A DNA stretch of 64,000 nucleotides from Paucisalibacillus globulus (GCF_900184735.1 NZ_LT855387.1:1-64000), one strand, 5' to 3'; shown: positions 10,427-19,729, numbered from the stretch's first letter. The notes: generated by a model from the sequence alone, not told the origin. Numbers and translations are program-made.

Positions 10427-11578
10427 CTATTCCCCTCTTTCCTTTGTTATAACACTTGTTATCGTCTTTTCTATATATTCCATCCGCTTATCATCAATTT
10501 CTTCCTCGGTAATTTCTTTATAAAAAGAAGCAAATAATTCCGTATGTGACTGTGTTTGCTTTTGACGGATTTGCTGTAGATCCAACAAGCTTTTTGTAGT
10601 GGTGAAACCTACACGTTCTAATCGTAAAATGTTTGGATATATCTTTCTGAGTTTATACATGGGATCCATTATTTGACCCTTATCTAGAAGTCGAATATGC
10701 AAATAATCTTCTTTTCCATCCAAAGGTTGCTCAATTATTTCCTGAAAATATCCTTCTACTACACGCATATCACGTTTAGGAACTAAAGGAATATAGTCTA
10801 ATTTACAGTTTCCTTCCCCATCTAAGTCAATAATAGTCACAGATTTCTTATGATTTGCTTCTGAGAATGAATACTTTAAAATAGATCCACTATATCGGAC
10901 AACGTCACGCTTTATTCGTTGGGCTTGATGTAGATGTCCTAAAGCTACATAAACAAACTCTTCAAAAAGATTTGCGTCAACATACGGTGTTCCACCTATC
11001 ATGGAGAGACGTTCTTCTGATTCTGATTCCATGCCTCCTGCAACAAAAGCATGTCCAACAAAAATATGACGTTCGCTCATATTATTATTTTCTTTAATAT
11101 AATTCGTTACAGCTGCCATTGCTGTTTGGTGGGAATTTATACTATTATCGTTAAAAAACTCTCTTGCTTCAGCTGGCTCAATATATGGGACTAGGTGAAA
11201 GTATACTGGACCATGTTTATCTTCTAATACAACGGGTTTCAGACTTCTATTCAATTTCGTTTCAATGTATAGTTGTTGAGATTTAAACAGCTCTGTTCCA
11301 AATTCTAATCGTTCTGGGCTGTCATGGTTTCCAGAAATTGCGAGTATTGGAATCTTGATGTCGTTTACAAGGGTAGTTAAGATTCGATTTAATAAATCCA
11401 CGGCTTCCTTCGGTGGAATAGCTCTATCATACAAATCACCCGCAATTACCAGTACATCTGGTTTCTCTGTTCTGATAATTTCCAATAATTGAGTTAATAT
11501 ATAGTCCTGATCTTCCGTCATATGGACACTATTAACAATCTTTCCTAAGTGCCAATCTGCAGTATGCAATATTTTCAT
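10427..11578 (-). CDS. sbcD: Exonuclease SbcCD, subunit D (Mre11-like)
   Basis: Calcineurin-like metallophosphoesterase, the nuclease subunit of SbcCD. Metal-binding motifs are visible in order: HTADWHLGK at the start, VIAGDLYDR, ISGNHDSPERL and VALGHLHQAQ, followed by a C-terminal region that contacts SbcC. Size is 383 residues, normal for the family. The ATG at 11578 follows GGGGGAAG; ten earlier open codons would include the ribosome binding site. It is first in an sbcD-sbcC operon. Confidence 0.95.
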   Translation of the reverse strand: MKILHTADWHLGKIVNSVHMTEDQDYILTQLLEIIRTEKPDVLVIAGDLYDRAIPPKEAVDLLNRILTTLVNDIKIPILAISGNHDSPERLEFGTELFKSQQLYIETKLNRSLKPVVLEDKHGPVYFHLVPYIEPAEAREFFNDNSINSHQTAMAAVTNYIKENNNMSERHIFVGHAFVAGGMESESEERLSMIGGTPYVDANLFEEFVYVALGHLHQAQRIKRDVVRYSGSILKYSFSEANHKKSVTIIDLDGEGNCKLDYIPLVPKRDMRVVEGYFQEIIEQPLDGKEDYLHIRLLDKGQIMDPMYKLRKIYPNILRLERVGFTTTKSLLDLQQIRQKQTQSHTELFASFYKEITEEEIDDKRMEYIEKTITSVITKERGE

Positions 11579-11710
11579 ATTACTTCCCCCTTGTAAATAA
11601 TTTATCATCGGTATTACATCATAGTATGGTCGCGATTATAACAAACCTTAATTACATAGTGTTTCTATATCATTTTATCATGATTGCATGAACTAAAGTA
11701 TATCGGATTC

Positions 11711-11740
11711 TTGATAAACAAACAAATGTTCGTATATAAT
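11711..11740 (+). promoter_or_regulatory. SigmaA promoter with an embedded LexA (SOS) box
   Basis: TTGATA (11711-11716) and TATAAT (11735-11740) are separated by 18 bases. Within the spacer lies CAAACAAATGTTCG (11719-11732), which matches the Bacillus LexA box CGAAC-RNRY-GTTYG with one mismatch in the left arm. A repressor bound here would block RNA polymerase. LexA control is inferred from this match. Confidence 0.7.
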
Positions 11741-11757
11741 AATAATTGAGGTGATCA

Positions 11758-12081
11758 ATGGTGCATGACAGAGGAACGATTAAATGGACATCATTAATGC
11801 TGCCAGAACATGTAGAGTTATTAAAGAGAATATGGAACGAGGACAAAAAAGTAGTAAAACCCAACCTAGATGAGCAAGAACTCGAGGTATTAAATAATCA
11901 AATTCTCCAAGCATTTCATCAAAAACAATGTATACAAATTGAATATTATTACGATAATCAGAGATTGGAAATACGGGGAATAATAAAAAAATTAGATTCT
12001 TTACATCAAATGATTGTCATAAAAGATATAACAGGTGATATTGTTTTTATTCCATTTAGAAATATTTTTCAAATTATTTAA
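11758..12081 (+). CDS. YolD-like protein
   Basis: A 107-residue protein with the YolD-like family pattern: DRGTIKWTSLMLPEHVELL at the N-terminus, a polar middle, and a beta-rich C-terminus ending IPFRNIFQI. In bacilli such genes commonly sit before Y-family DNA polymerase genes (uvrX, yqjW type) and are SOS-induced. Here no polymerase follows; the next gene is on the other strand. Start is an ATG after GAGGTGAT. The promoter contains a LexA box. Its molecular function is unknown; association with translesion synthesis is family knowledge, not evidence from this locus. Confidence 0.8.
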   Translation: MVHDRGTIKWTSLMLPEHVELLKRIWNEDKKVVKPNLDEQELEVLNNQILQAFHQKQCIQIEYYYDNQRLEIRGIIKKLDSLHQMIVIKDITGDIVFIPFRNIFQII

Positions 12082-12088
12082 AAGAGCA

Positions 12089-12126
12089 AGGGCCTACCGG
12101 TAACAGTAGACCCTTTTATTTTATTC
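12089..12126. terminator. Terminator between convergent yolD-like and yozE genes
   Basis: An 8-bp stem (12090-12097 with 12106-12113, one mismatch on the plus strand, G-U on the minus strand) is followed on the plus strand by TTTTATTTTATTC. It could serve both genes. Confidence 0.6.
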
Positions 12127-12342
12127 TTTTTCTTTTATTAGGTATTCTTCCCATAACGAATCAAAGACAGATAAAGCACTAGTAAAGGGAATATTCCATT
12201 CTAAATACTCACTAAGTTCATGGTAGCTGCTAGAATGCTTAGGGAAATTATGATCTCCAAACATCCAATCGGCTAGTCTACTTTCATCATCTGCTTTTAT
12301 TTTACCGCGATAGGTCATCATAAAATGATAAAACGAACGCAT
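12121..12342 (-). CDS. yozE: YozE family protein (UPF0346)
   Basis: A 73-residue helical protein with the family pattern MRSFYHF at the start, DHNFPKHSSSYHELSEYLE in the middle and a Trp-containing end (SLWEEYL). B. subtilis YozE is 74 residues and has a SAM-like helical fold of unknown function. The ATG at 12342 is preferred because the GTG three codons upstream is part of the GAGGTG ribosome binding site. It follows tatC after 23 bases and may be its last operon partner. Confidence 0.85.
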   Translation of the reverse strand: MRSFYHFMMTYRGKIKADDESRLADWMFGDHNFPKHSSSYHELSEYLEWNIPFTSALSVFDSLWEEYLIKEKE

Positions 12343-12365
12343 AAAAGACACCTCAAAATACAGAT

Positions 12366-13109
12366 TTAGGATTCCATAAATTCTTTGTGTTTACTTTCTC
12401 TCTTCTTATATACAATTGCTGAAAGATGAACACTAACTTCATATAATAGAAAGAATGGAATTGAAACAATGATTGGCAAGAAAAAGTCTGGCGGTGTTAC
12501 CATTGTAGATATGATTATTAGGATGAAATAAGCATACTTCCTAATTTTCCTCATAAAACTTGGTGACAAAATTCCAATACTGGTTAAAAACATAGAAATA
12601 ACAGGTATTTCAAAAATAATCGCAAATGGCAACATAATTCGAAAGACAAACTTAAAATACTTTTCTACTGAAAACACTTCAATAAATGTTCCACTATTTA
12701 AAGACAATAGAAATGGTAATATTAAGTTAATAAAAACAATATATCCTGCAACTAGCCCTGCAACAAATAGTAGGAATATTGCAGGAATATAAGCAAGGGA
12801 GGCTCTTCTTTCCTTTGGTGTTAATCCAGGTTTGATAAAAGCCCACAATTGAAAAGCAAGTAAAGGAATAGTTGCTGCTAGTGCAACAATGCCCGCTATA
12901 GTGAAATAAACCCAGAATACTTCACCGACACCAATTATTGCTAACTTGAAGTCTATATGACTTCCAAAAAATTGATATATATCTTCCACAAAAATATAGC
13001 TTGCAATAAAACAAACAACGAAAAAAATAGCTGTAACAACAAGTCTATTTCTAAGTTCCGACAAATGGCCGGTAAAATTCATATCTTTCTCTTTATTTTT
13101 ACTTGCCAT
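12366..13109 (-). CDS. tatC: Twin-arginine translocase subunit TatC
   Basis: Polytopic inner-membrane receptor for twin-arginine signal peptides, 247 residues with about six hydrophobic segments. Family marks include FTGHLSELRNRLVV at the N-terminus (the SHLxELRxR motif) and LAFQLWAFIKPGLTPKERR in the first cytoplasmic loop. It lies downstream of two tatA genes on the same strand and presumably forms the translocase with them. A possible substrate, QcrA, is encoded in this window at 52018-52533. Start is an ATG after GGGGTG. Confidence 0.95.
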   Translation of the reverse strand: MASKNKEKDMNFTGHLSELRNRLVVTAIFFVVCFIASYIFVEDIYQFFGSHIDFKLAIIGVGEVFWVYFTIAGIVALAATIPLLAFQLWAFIKPGLTPKERRASLAYIPAIFLLFVAGLVAGYIVFINLILPFLLSLNSGTFIEVFSVEKYFKFVFRIMLPFAIIFEIPVISMFLTSIGILSPSFMRKIRKYAYFILIIISTMVTPPDFFLPIIVSIPFFLLYEVSVHLSAIVYKKRESKHKEFMES

Positions 13110-13190
13110 AATTACACCCCAAGTGTCTCAAATAGTACATCTATTTTAAACAGAAAAGAAGATGCAAGGTTAAGAACCTTACACCTTTCC

Positions 13191-13397
13191 TTAATCATTT
13201 TTTATAGTTGTTTTAAGTTCGGTAGTTGATTTTTCTTGATTACTACTACCATCTGATACAATATCTTTTGCAGCATTACGAAATTCTCGTAGTGAACTAC
13301 CAAAAGCTTTTCCAATCTCCGGAAGCTTAGAAGGACCAAACACCACTAAAGCAACAAGAAGAATTAAAATTAACCCACCAATACCAATGTTACCCAT
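13191..13397 (-). CDS. tatA: Twin-arginine translocase subunit TatA (second copy)
   Basis: A 68-residue protein with one N-terminal membrane helix (about residues 5-21), the [14 protein letters not shown] hinge and amphipathic helix, and a short charged tail: the standard TatA plan. It forms the protein-conducting oligomer with TatC. It is 20 bases after the first tatA and 81 bases before tatC. The two paralogues are nearly identical through the membrane helix and hinge but differ in their tails, so they derive from a tandem duplication. Confidence 0.93.
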   Translation of the reverse strand: MGNIGIGGLILILLVALVVFGPSKLPEIGKAFGSSLREFRNAAKDIVSDGSSNQEKSTTELKTTIKND

Positions 13398-13417
13398 GAT
13401 CGTTCACTCCAAAGGAT

Positions 13418-13621
13418 TTATTTATTATTTTTACCTTGTACGATATCTTTTGTATCTTTAATCTCATCAGTCACATCATCCGTTAAATCCTTCGTAGAAT
13501 TCTTGAATTCACGTAATGTTTGACCTGCAGCTTTACCAATTTCCGGAAGCTTTTTTGGACCAAAAATAACTAATGCGATAATCAGAATTAAAATTAACCC
13601 TGGAATACCAATAGGACCCAT
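13418..13621 (-). CDS. tatA: Twin-arginine translocase subunit TatA (first copy)
   Basis: A 67-residue TatA/E protein, first in the tatA-tatA-tatC set. It has a membrane helix ([13 protein letters not shown]), then [20 protein letters not shown] and a Lys/Asp-rich tail. Start is an ATG after AGAGGTGT. As in B. subtilis, whose TatA proteins are bifunctional, no separate TatB is seen. It is unclear whether both copies serve the same TatC or one is specialised. Confidence 0.93.
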   Translation of the reverse strand: MGPIGIPGLILILIIALVIFGPKKLPEIGKAAGQTLREFKNSTKDLTDDVTDEIKDTKDIVQGKNNK

Positions 13622-13711
13622 ACTTACACCTCTTCTATCTAGTTAATGTCATTATAGAGCATAAAATAAACAATTGATATGTAACGAAGAAAACTATCAC
13701 AAAAAGTTCAA

Positions 13712-13752
13712 AAAGAATAAAGATGATCTTGTAAGAACCATCTTTATTTTAT
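13712..13752 (-). terminator. Terminator of the thyA-dfrA operon
   Basis: AATAAAGATG pairs with CATCTTTATT around an unpaired loop, with T-rich sequence on the minus strand. It lies downstream of dfrA and upstream of tatA. Confidence 0.7.
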
Positions 13753-13786
13753 CAGTTAACACTATATTATACAACCTTCAGGCGAA

Positions 13787-14278
13787 TTATTTGATTCGGT
13801 CGTATTGGATAAAGTAGTAATCATAGGGATTTTTTTCGTCCTTGATTCCTTTTTCTCTGGACGTCTCCTTCCAATCATCTAGTGAAAACTCTGGAAAAAA
13901 TACATCACCTTTAAATACCTCATCAATTAAGGTTACATACATCCGATCAGCATATGGTAGTATCTGACTAAACAGCCCTCCACCACCAATCACAAATAAC
14001 TCCTCTTCCGGATGCTCGTTATTCCAATCTAAAATAGTGTCTACATGATGAATTAAATCAACATCCAAAGGAAGCTCAACTTCCTGACGACTAAGTACAA
14101 CATTTCTTCTATTAGGGAGTGCTCTACCAATAGAATCGAAAGTCTTTCTCCCCATTATAATGGTATTGCCTGTTGTCTTTTCTTTAAAAAACTTTAAATC
14201 ATTAGGTAAATGCCAAGGTAAATCATTATCAGCCCCAATGACTTGATTTCGGTCCATAGCAAAAAGCAATGATATCAT
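13787..14278 (-). CDS. dfrA: Dihydrofolate reductase
   Basis: It reduces dihydrofolate to tetrahydrofolate with NADPH. Visible family marks are MISLLFAMDRNQVIGADNDLPWHLP at the start (shown here as the VIGADNDLPWHLP active-site loop), TIIMGRKTFDSIG, and FVIGGGGLF for the cofactor site. The length of 163 residues is usual. The true ATG at 14278 follows TAGGAGGT; the 24 codons open upstream overlap thyA. It lies 10 bases after thyA, regenerating the folate that ThyA oxidises. Confidence 0.95.
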   Translation of the reverse strand: MISLLFAMDRNQVIGADNDLPWHLPNDLKFFKEKTTGNTIIMGRKTFDSIGRALPNRRNVVLSRQEVELPLDVDLIHHVDTILDWNNEHPEEELFVIGGGGLFSQILPYADRMYVTLIDEVFKGDVFFPEFSLDDWKETSREKGIKDEKNPYDYYFIQYDRIK

Positions 14279-14288
14279 ATTATACCTC

Positions 14289-15245
14289 CTAAACAGCAAT
14301 TGGAGCTTTAATTGTAGGGTGTGGATTATAATCCACAATTTCAAAATCACTTAACTCAAAGTCAAAGATTGATTTTTTATCTTTATTAAATTTAATCTTT
14401 GGAAGAGAGCGAATATCACGTTCCATTTGAATTTTTACTTGTTCCACATGGTTTGAATAAATATGTGCATCACCAAATGTATGAATAAATTCCCCAACTT
14501 CAAGACCAGTTTCATGGGCAATTAGGTGTGTTAATAATGCATAGCTAGCAATATTAAAAGGTACACCTAAAAACACATCTGCACTTCGCTGATATAACTG
14601 ACAGGAAAGCTTTCCATCCGCGACATAGAATTGGAACAATGTATGACAAGGTGGTAACGCCATATTCGGAACGTCTTCAGGATTCCATGCAGATACAATA
14701 TGTCTACGAGAGTTCGGATTATTACGAATGTCCTCTATAACACCTTTTAATTGATCGATTGTTTCGTGCTGGGATGTTTTCCATGATCTCCACTGTTTTC
14801 CGTAAACAAATCCCAAATCACCATATTTACTTGCAAACTCATCATTTTCTAATATGTTTTTCTTGAAAATCTCCATTTGGTCTTTATATAATTCTTTAAA
14901 CTCAGGATCAACTTGAGAGCGATTACCGAAATCTGTCATATCAGGACCTGTATATTCGTCACTTTCAACCCATTTCTTAAATGCCCACTCATTCCATATA
15001 TTATTATTATTCTCTAGCAGATACCGGATATTAGTATCCCCTTTTATAAACCATAGAAGTTCACTAGCTACTAAACGAAAGGGAACTCTTTTTGTTGTAA
15101 GTAGCGGAAATCCTTCTTGTAAATTAAAACGCATTTGATGGCCAAATACTGAATATGTACCGGTATTCGTTCGGTCTTCTCGTTTTGTGCCATTTGTTAG
15201 GATATGATTACATAAATCTAGGTATGCTTGTTCTCCTATTAGCAT
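14289..15245 (-). CDS. thyA: Thymidylate synthase (ThyA type)
   Basis: It methylates dUMP to dTMP with methylene-THF. At 318 residues it is the longer Lactobacillus-type enzyme with an insertion around residues 85-140. Catalytic Cys lies in [13 protein letters not shown], with [10 protein letters not shown] and [20 protein letters not shown] also present. ATG start after GGGGGAG. First gene of thyA-dfrA, an arrangement like thyB-dfrA of B. subtilis. A candidate sigmaA promoter lies 30-55 bases upstream. Confidence 0.96.
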   Translation of the reverse strand: MLIGEQAYLDLCNHILTNGTKREDRTNTGTYSVFGHQMRFNLQEGFPLLTTKRVPFRLVASELLWFIKGDTNIRYLLENNNNIWNEWAFKKWVESDEYTGPDMTDFGNRSQVDPEFKELYKDQMEIFKKNILENDEFASKYGDLGFVYGKQWRSWKTSQHETIDQLKGVIEDIRNNPNSRRHIVSAWNPEDVPNMALPPCHTLFQFYVADGKLSCQLYQRSADVFLGVPFNIASYALLTHLIAHETGLEVGEFIHTFGDAHIYSNHVEQVKIQMERDIRSLPKIKFNKDKKSIFDFELSDFEIVDYNPHPTIKAPIAV

Positions 15246-15272
15246 TAGGCTTCTCCCCCATTTTCTAGTAGT

Positions 15273-15301
15273 ATTTTAATTGTATCATAATAATCTTGTA
15301 A
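15273..15301 (-). promoter_or_regulatory. Candidate sigmaA promoter for thyA-dfrA
   Basis: On the minus strand TTACAA (15296-15301) and TAAAAT (15273-15278) are separated by 17 bases, 28 bases before the thyA start. The match to consensus is moderate. Confidence 0.4.
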
Positions 15302-15380
15302 CATAATCGTAACTCATAAAATCATTATAAATGCAATAAAACTAGTTAACAAGAGGTTAAGTGAAAGGGGATTTTTGCGC

Positions 15381-16379
15381 ATGTTAAATGGAACGGTAGA
15401 AAATATAGCAAAAAACACTCTTCTTTATAGTTTTGTATTAAGCCAGCCTTTTGCTGTCTATGCTGGTAGTTATCCTATTTTCGAAAATAAAACACTACTA
15501 GAAGCGGAGCAATTAGAATACGGTGACCATGGAGAGGCAGTACGAATTTTACAATATAAATTAAATGAACTAGATTATTATGAAGACAAAGTAGATGGAG
15601 AACTTGGTGTGTTGACTGAGCATGCTATTAAAAAGTTCCAGCGAGACCATAATATGACGATTACGGGTCAAGCAGATACAGAAACTATAGTAGCTCTGAT
15701 TGAAGTGGATATCGATAGAAATATAAAAAGGTTAGAAAGCTTGTCAGATTCAGTTTATCCCGGTCTACAGAGTGAAGAGGTTAAAATTGTGCAAGAATCT
15801 CTACAGTACTTTGGCTATTATGAAGGTGAAATTGATGGAATGTATGGACCTTTAACCAAAAAAGCAGTGGAGATTGCGGAGGAAAAGCACGATATTGATT
15901 TCTTAGATCAAGCACCTAGGCAATCCCTTTCCACTATGTATAATGAAGAAAAAGAACAAGCAACATCTAGTGTCCCTAATAAGTCTACTTCAAATGTCAA
16001 AAACGTAAAAATAGATGCCAATTATTCTTCTATTATTCAGACTGCTTATGCACATGTAGGAACGCCATATGTTTGGGGTGGTTCTGCTCCTGGTGGTTTT
16101 GACTGTAGCGGATTTCTACAATATGTTTATAGTGCGAATGGCATTACAATTCCAAGAACGGTCAGTGATATTTGGAATTTCGGTTCTTCGGTGGATTCGC
16201 TATCGGTTGGAGATTTAGTATTCTATCAAACGTATAAACCAGGACCTTCCCACGCAGGAATTTATATAGGAAATGGGCAATTTATTCATGCTGGATTAGA
16301 TGGGGTAGAAGTAAGCAATATGTCAGAAACTTATTGGCAATCTCGATACTTAGGTGCAAAGCGGATCAGTGGCAATTAA
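15381..16379 (+). CDS. Secreted peptidoglycan hydrolase: two PG-binding domains plus NlpC/P60
   Basis: An N-terminal signal-like segment has a likely cleavage after AVYA. Two PG_binding_1 domains follow (about residues 45-105 and 120-175), each with GxxGxxV and YG-type marks, then a linker and an NlpC/P60 cysteine peptidase domain (about 215-330). The catalytic Cys is in GGFDCSGF and the His in GPSHAGIYIG. Such enzymes usually cut D-Glu-diaminopimelate bonds in stem peptides. Start: ATG at 15381 is 10 bases after AAAGGGG; a TTG at 15375 is an alternative. It is a single gene with its own terminator, divergent from thyA. Confidence 0.87.
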   Translation: MLNGTVENIAKNTLLYSFVLSQPFAVYAGSYPIFENKTLLEAEQLEYGDHGEAVRILQYKLNELDYYEDKVDGELGVLTEHAIKKFQRDHNMTITGQADTETIVALIEVDIDRNIKRLESLSDSVYPGLQSEEVKIVQESLQYFGYYEGEIDGMYGPLTKKAVEIAEEKHDIDFLDQAPRQSLSTMYNEEKEQATSSVPNKSTSNVKNVKIDANYSSIIQTAYAHVGTPYVWGGSAPGGFDCSGFLQYVYSANGITIPRTVSDIWNFGSSVDSLSVGDLVFYQTYKPGPSHAGIYIGNGQFIHAGLDGVEVSNMSETYWQSRYLGAKRISGN

Positions 16380-16400
16380 GATATCATCACAAAAGATGAA

Positions 16401-16434
16401 ACAAGGAACTGAATTTATCAGTTCCTTGTTTTTT
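16401..16434 (+). terminator. Terminator of the NlpC/P60 gene
   Basis: A CAAGGAACTGA/TCAGTTCCTTG stem with a short loop is followed by TTTTTT. The remaining 16435-16559 shows no convincing gene. Confidence 0.9.
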
Positions 16435-16559
16435 ATTAATAGAGTTTCTCCCGTAAAGATTGTTTATTTTCCTAGTGGATTATTATCATTTATGAGATCA
16501 AAATCATCTAGATTATTATCTTCACTAACAAGTCGAATTCACCACGTTAATTTTTAGTC

Positions 16560-17372
16560 TTACTCTAAATGTATATATTCTTGAATGATTCTAGATGAAT
16601 CCACTTCAAGTAATTCAAGATAAGTAAGTTTAGGATTACGCTCAGAGAAATTTCGAAATACATTATAGGCAAAGGCATATCCAGCCAGATATGGAATACC
16701 GTTCTTGGGATCTCCGAAGCAAAAGCGATTTTTAATCTTAGCGTCTACTGAATCCAGATGTGTTTTCATACTCTGCTTATACATATCTTCTACCTCTGAT
16801 GTAAAGTCATCCTTCCACCACCGCTTATCTTCATACAAGGACAATGCAAATAACTCAGCTCCTCCCTCCATTTTAAACCACTCAGACAAAGAAAAATTAT
16901 CTGCAGTTAGATTATATATAGGATTAATTGGTGTAGCATGATGCAATTCATGTGCAACCATATATCTAAGAAACACTTCATCGGGATTTGGCGGGACTGC
17001 AATCTGTATGGAGTTGGGTCCATTAGTGAAACCGTTTGTCCAAATAGACCTATCGTGTTGTTTAAACCACGGATAAAAAAGGGCTGGGAAAACAGTAAAA
17101 GAAACTGAATCAAACGGTAGATGTTTATTAACTTCATCAAATGTTTCACGAATGATTTCATCAACTCTTTCGGTATTCCAATGGTAAGTAAGTATATCTT
17201 CTTGTGTCATTTTCGTGATTTTATGTAATTGAAATCGATGTACGATTTGCTCTAAGTCTGTCATCCATACCCTTCCAGTGATTAAAGTAGATAATTGTTC
17301 CGAGACGTAATCTGGGAAACGTTCACGATTTTGATAAATTTCAATTGGTGTAATTTGTTTTATAATTAACAC
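16560..17372 (-). CDS. DUF2268 putative zinc protease (YjaZ-like)
   Basis: A 270-residue protein with a metallopeptidase HExxH motif, AHELHHATP (about residue 140), and a downstream acidic site in MEGGAELFALSL that could supply the third ligand. The layout matches DUF2268 predicted Zn-dependent proteases such as B. subtilis YjaZ. No signal peptide is seen. The start is a GTG at 17372, 7 bases after AGAGGTGA. Its substrate is unknown and the neighbours give no hint. Confidence 0.75.
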   Translation of the reverse strand: MLIIKQITPIEIYQNRERFPDYVSEQLSTLITGRVWMTDLEQIVHRFQLHKITKMTQEDILTYHWNTERVDEIIRETFDEVNKHLPFDSVSFTVFPALFYPWFKQHDRSIWTNGFTNGPNSIQIAVPPNPDEVFLRYMVAHELHHATPINPIYNLTADNFSLSEWFKMEGGAELFALSLYEDKRWWKDDFTSEVEDMYKQSMKTHLDSVDAKIKNRFCFGDPKNGIPYLAGYAFAYNVFRNFSERNPKLTYLELLEVDSSRIIQEYIHLE

Positions 17373-17415
17373 GCTAACTCACCTCTCTTTTGTAAGGAAT
17401 ATTCTGTAAAAAAAT

Positions 17416-17456
17416 AATAAAAAGAATCAAGCAATGCCTTATTCACTGCTTGATTC
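17416..17456 (-). terminator. Terminator of the fhs-HD hydrolase pair
   Basis: A perfect 10-bp stem GAATCAAGCA/TGCTTGATTC is followed by TTTTTATTA on the minus strand. Confidence 0.88.
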
Positions 17457-17465
17457 ACAATAGAT

Positions 17466-18059
17466 CTAGATCCATTCATCAAAAAACTGTTCTAAATATG
17501 TCTCAACAAAAAGATGTCGTTTTTCTGCCTCTTGTCTAGCTCCATCGGTATGTAATGTATCCTTAAGAGTTAGAATTTTATCATAGAAATGCTGAACAGA
17601 AGTACCTTCCCTCTTCTCATCGTGATAAATCAACTGTCCTTTTGCTCCACCATATGCAAATGTCCTAGCTATCCCTATTGCACCAATTGCATCAATTCGG
17701 TCTGCATCTTGTATAATCTTACCTTCAATCGTTGAAGGTATTTTTCCCTTACTAAAAGAAACATCTTTGATTGCTAAATGGATTTTTTCAATATTATTTT
17801 CAGATACTCCAATCTTCTTTAGAAAGTGATCCATTTCTACCAAAGCTTGCTTTGGGTTCAAAAACAATTTATGATCCCCAATATCATGAAGCCAAGCCCC
17901 CGCTTCACATATAAAATAATCTGCCCCTTCTTCCTTGGCTATTTTGCTAGAAAGTTTTGCTACACGTTTTAGATGGTAATAATCATGTCCACTTGAATCT
18001 GTTTCGAATAGTCTACGGCAATATTCTTTTATCGCCTCAAGTTGTTCCAAATAATTCAT
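17466..18059 (-). CDS. HD-domain phosphohydrolase (YpgQ-like)
   Basis: A 197-residue HD-superfamily metal phosphohydrolase. Metal ligands are visible as SGHDYYHLKRV (residues 23-33), WLHDIGDHK (about 56-64) and QDADRIDAIG (about 115-125). B. subtilis YpgQ, for which pyrophosphohydrolase activity has been reported, has the same layout. The ATG overlaps the fhs stop codon by one base (TAATG), so the two are translationally coupled. Whether its job relates to one-carbon metabolism is unknown; the coupling suggests co-regulation only. Confidence 0.8.
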   Translation of the reverse strand: MNYLEQLEAIKEYCRRLFETDSSGHDYYHLKRVAKLSSKIAKEEGADYFICEAGAWLHDIGDHKLFLNPKQALVEMDHFLKKIGVSENNIEKIHLAIKDVSFSKGKIPSTIEGKIIQDADRIDAIGAIGIARTFAYGGAKGQLIYHDEKREGTSVQHFYDKILTLKDTLHTDGARQEAEKRHLFVETYLEQFFDEWI

Positions 18060-19729
18060 TAAAACAACCCTACAATCTTTCCATCTTCTGTAACATCCAT
18101 TTGAAGTGCTGCTGGTTTTTTCGGGAGACCTGGCATTGTCATAATGTCACCAGTTAAAGCAACAATAAATCCAGCTCCAATAGATGGTCGGAATTCGCGT
18201 ATCGTAATATTAAATTCAGTTGGTCGACCTAGCAATGTTGGGTTATCTGATAAAGAATATTGTGTTTTCGCCATACATATTGGCAACTTGTCCCAGCCCT
18301 GCTTTTTAAAGTAAGCAAGTTGTTTTGTTGCTTTTGGTGAAAATTCAACACCTTGACCACCATAAACTTTTTGTACAATTTGTTCTATTTTAGTCTCAAT
18401 AGGATCTTCAAGTTCATATACTCGCTTAAAATTCTTTTCCTTTGTTTCAATTGTATGGACAATTCTTTCAGCAAGTTCGATTCCGCCTTCTCCACCCTTA
18501 GCCCATACATCCGTTAAAGCAACCTCATATCCCTTTTCATCACACCATGTTTTAATATATTCCACTTCATTTACGGTATCCGTAGGGAACTTATTTATAG
18601 CAATTACAAAAGGTAGTCCAAAATGTTCTATAGTCTCAATATGCTTTTGAAGGTTTTGCATGCCACTTTTTAACGCTTCAAGATTCTCCTCTTTTAAGTC
18701 ATCTTTTGAAACTCCGCCGTTCATCTTGAGGGCACGAATTGTAGCCACAATTACAACAGCATCTGTGTCAATGTCTCCGGCTCTTGTTTTGATATCGAGA
18801 AACTTTTCCGCTCCTAAATCTGCGCCAAACCCTGCTTCTGTTACAACGAACTCTCCTAATTTTGCAGCTGTTTTGGTTGCGATAATGCTATTACAGCCAT
18901 GTGCAATATTTGCGAACGGACCTCCATGTATAATTGCTGGTGTATTTTCAATTGTTTGTACTAAATTTGGCTTAATGGCATCTTTAAGTAATAGTGTTAA
19001 TGCACCTTCTACTTTCAAATCCCGAACATATATCGGCTCCTCTTGATATGTATAACCTACCATTATATTGGAGATTCGCTCTTTCAAATCCTCTAAGTCT
19101 TTCGACAAGCAAAGGATAGCCATAATTTCGGAAGCAACCGTAATATTGAATCCATCTTCTCTAGGTATCCCCCTTAAAGGGCCACCAAGACCAACAACAA
19201 TTTGTCTCAGTGCTCGATCATTCACATCCATCACACGCTTAAATTCAACTCTTCTAGGATCAATGTTTAAAGCGTTTCCTTGGTGAATATGGTTATCAAT
19301 TAAGGCTGCTAACACATTATTTGCACTGGTTATGGCATGTAAATCACCTGTGAAGTGTAAGTTAATATCTTCCATTGGCAAAACTTGAGAATATCCGCCA
19401 CCAGCTGCCCCACCTTTGATTCCCATGACCGGACCAAGGGAAGGTTCTCTAAGAGCAATAATAGCCTTCTTACCAATTTTATTTAACGCTTGTCCAAGCC
19501 CAACTGTAACGGTTGACTTCCCTTCTCCAGCTGGTGTCGGACTAATAGCAGTTACTAAAATGACCTTCCCGTTAGGTTTATCAGCCATTTTTTCAAGCAG
19601 CTTATCGGATAGTTTCGCCTTAGTATGCCCATAAGGTTCGAAGTCCTCATTGGTCAACCCCAATTCCTGTGCAATTTCTTGTATTGGTTTTAATGTTGCT
19701 TGTTGTGCTATTTCTATATCTGTTTTCAT
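18059..19729 (-). CDS. fhs: Formate--tetrahydrofolate ligase
   Basis: It makes 10-formyl-THF from formate, THF and ATP, feeding purine and formyl-Met synthesis. At 556 residues it has normal length. Visible motifs are the P-loop-like [14 protein letters not shown] (about 65-78), [20 protein letters not shown] and [13 protein letters not shown], all family signatures. B. subtilis lacks fhs, so the gene is an addition compared with that species. It is the first gene of a two-gene unit with the HD hydrolase and is divergent from csp across a 377-base gap. Confidence 0.96.
   Translation of the reverse strand: MKTDIEIAQQATLKPIQEIAQELGLTNEDFEPYGHTKAKLSDKLLEKMADKPNGKVILVTAISPTPAGEGKSTVTVGLGQALNKIGKKAIIALREPSLGPVMGIKGGAAGGGYSQVLPMEDINLHFTGDLHAITSANNVLAALIDNHIHQGNALNIDPRRVEFKRVMDVNDRALRQIVVGLGGPLRGIPREDGFNITVASEIMAILCLSKDLEDLKERISNIMVGYTYQEEPIYVRDLKVEGALTLLLKDAIKPNLVQTIENTPAIIHGGPFANIAHGCNSIIATKTAAKLGEFVVTEAGFGADLGAEKFLDIKTRAGDIDTDAVVIVATIRALKMNGGVSKDDLKEENLEALKSGMQNLQKHIETIEHFGLPFVIAINKFPTDTVNEVEYIKTWCDEKGYEVALTDVWAKGGEGGIELAERIVHTIETKEKNFKRVYELEDPIETKIEQIVQKVYGGQGVEFSPKATKQLAYFKKQGWDKLPICMAKTQYSLSDNPTLLGRPTEFNITIREFRPSIGAGFIVALTGDIMTMPGLPKKPAALQMDVTEDGKIVGLF

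Noticed and set aside
16437-16559. Acidic reading frame on the minus strand (LVSEDNNLDDFDLIND-like, ending LGK) after the DUF2268 gene
   Set aside because: It has stop codons before it, no ATG, GTG or TTG start in frame and no ribosome binding site; probably chance or a decayed fragment.
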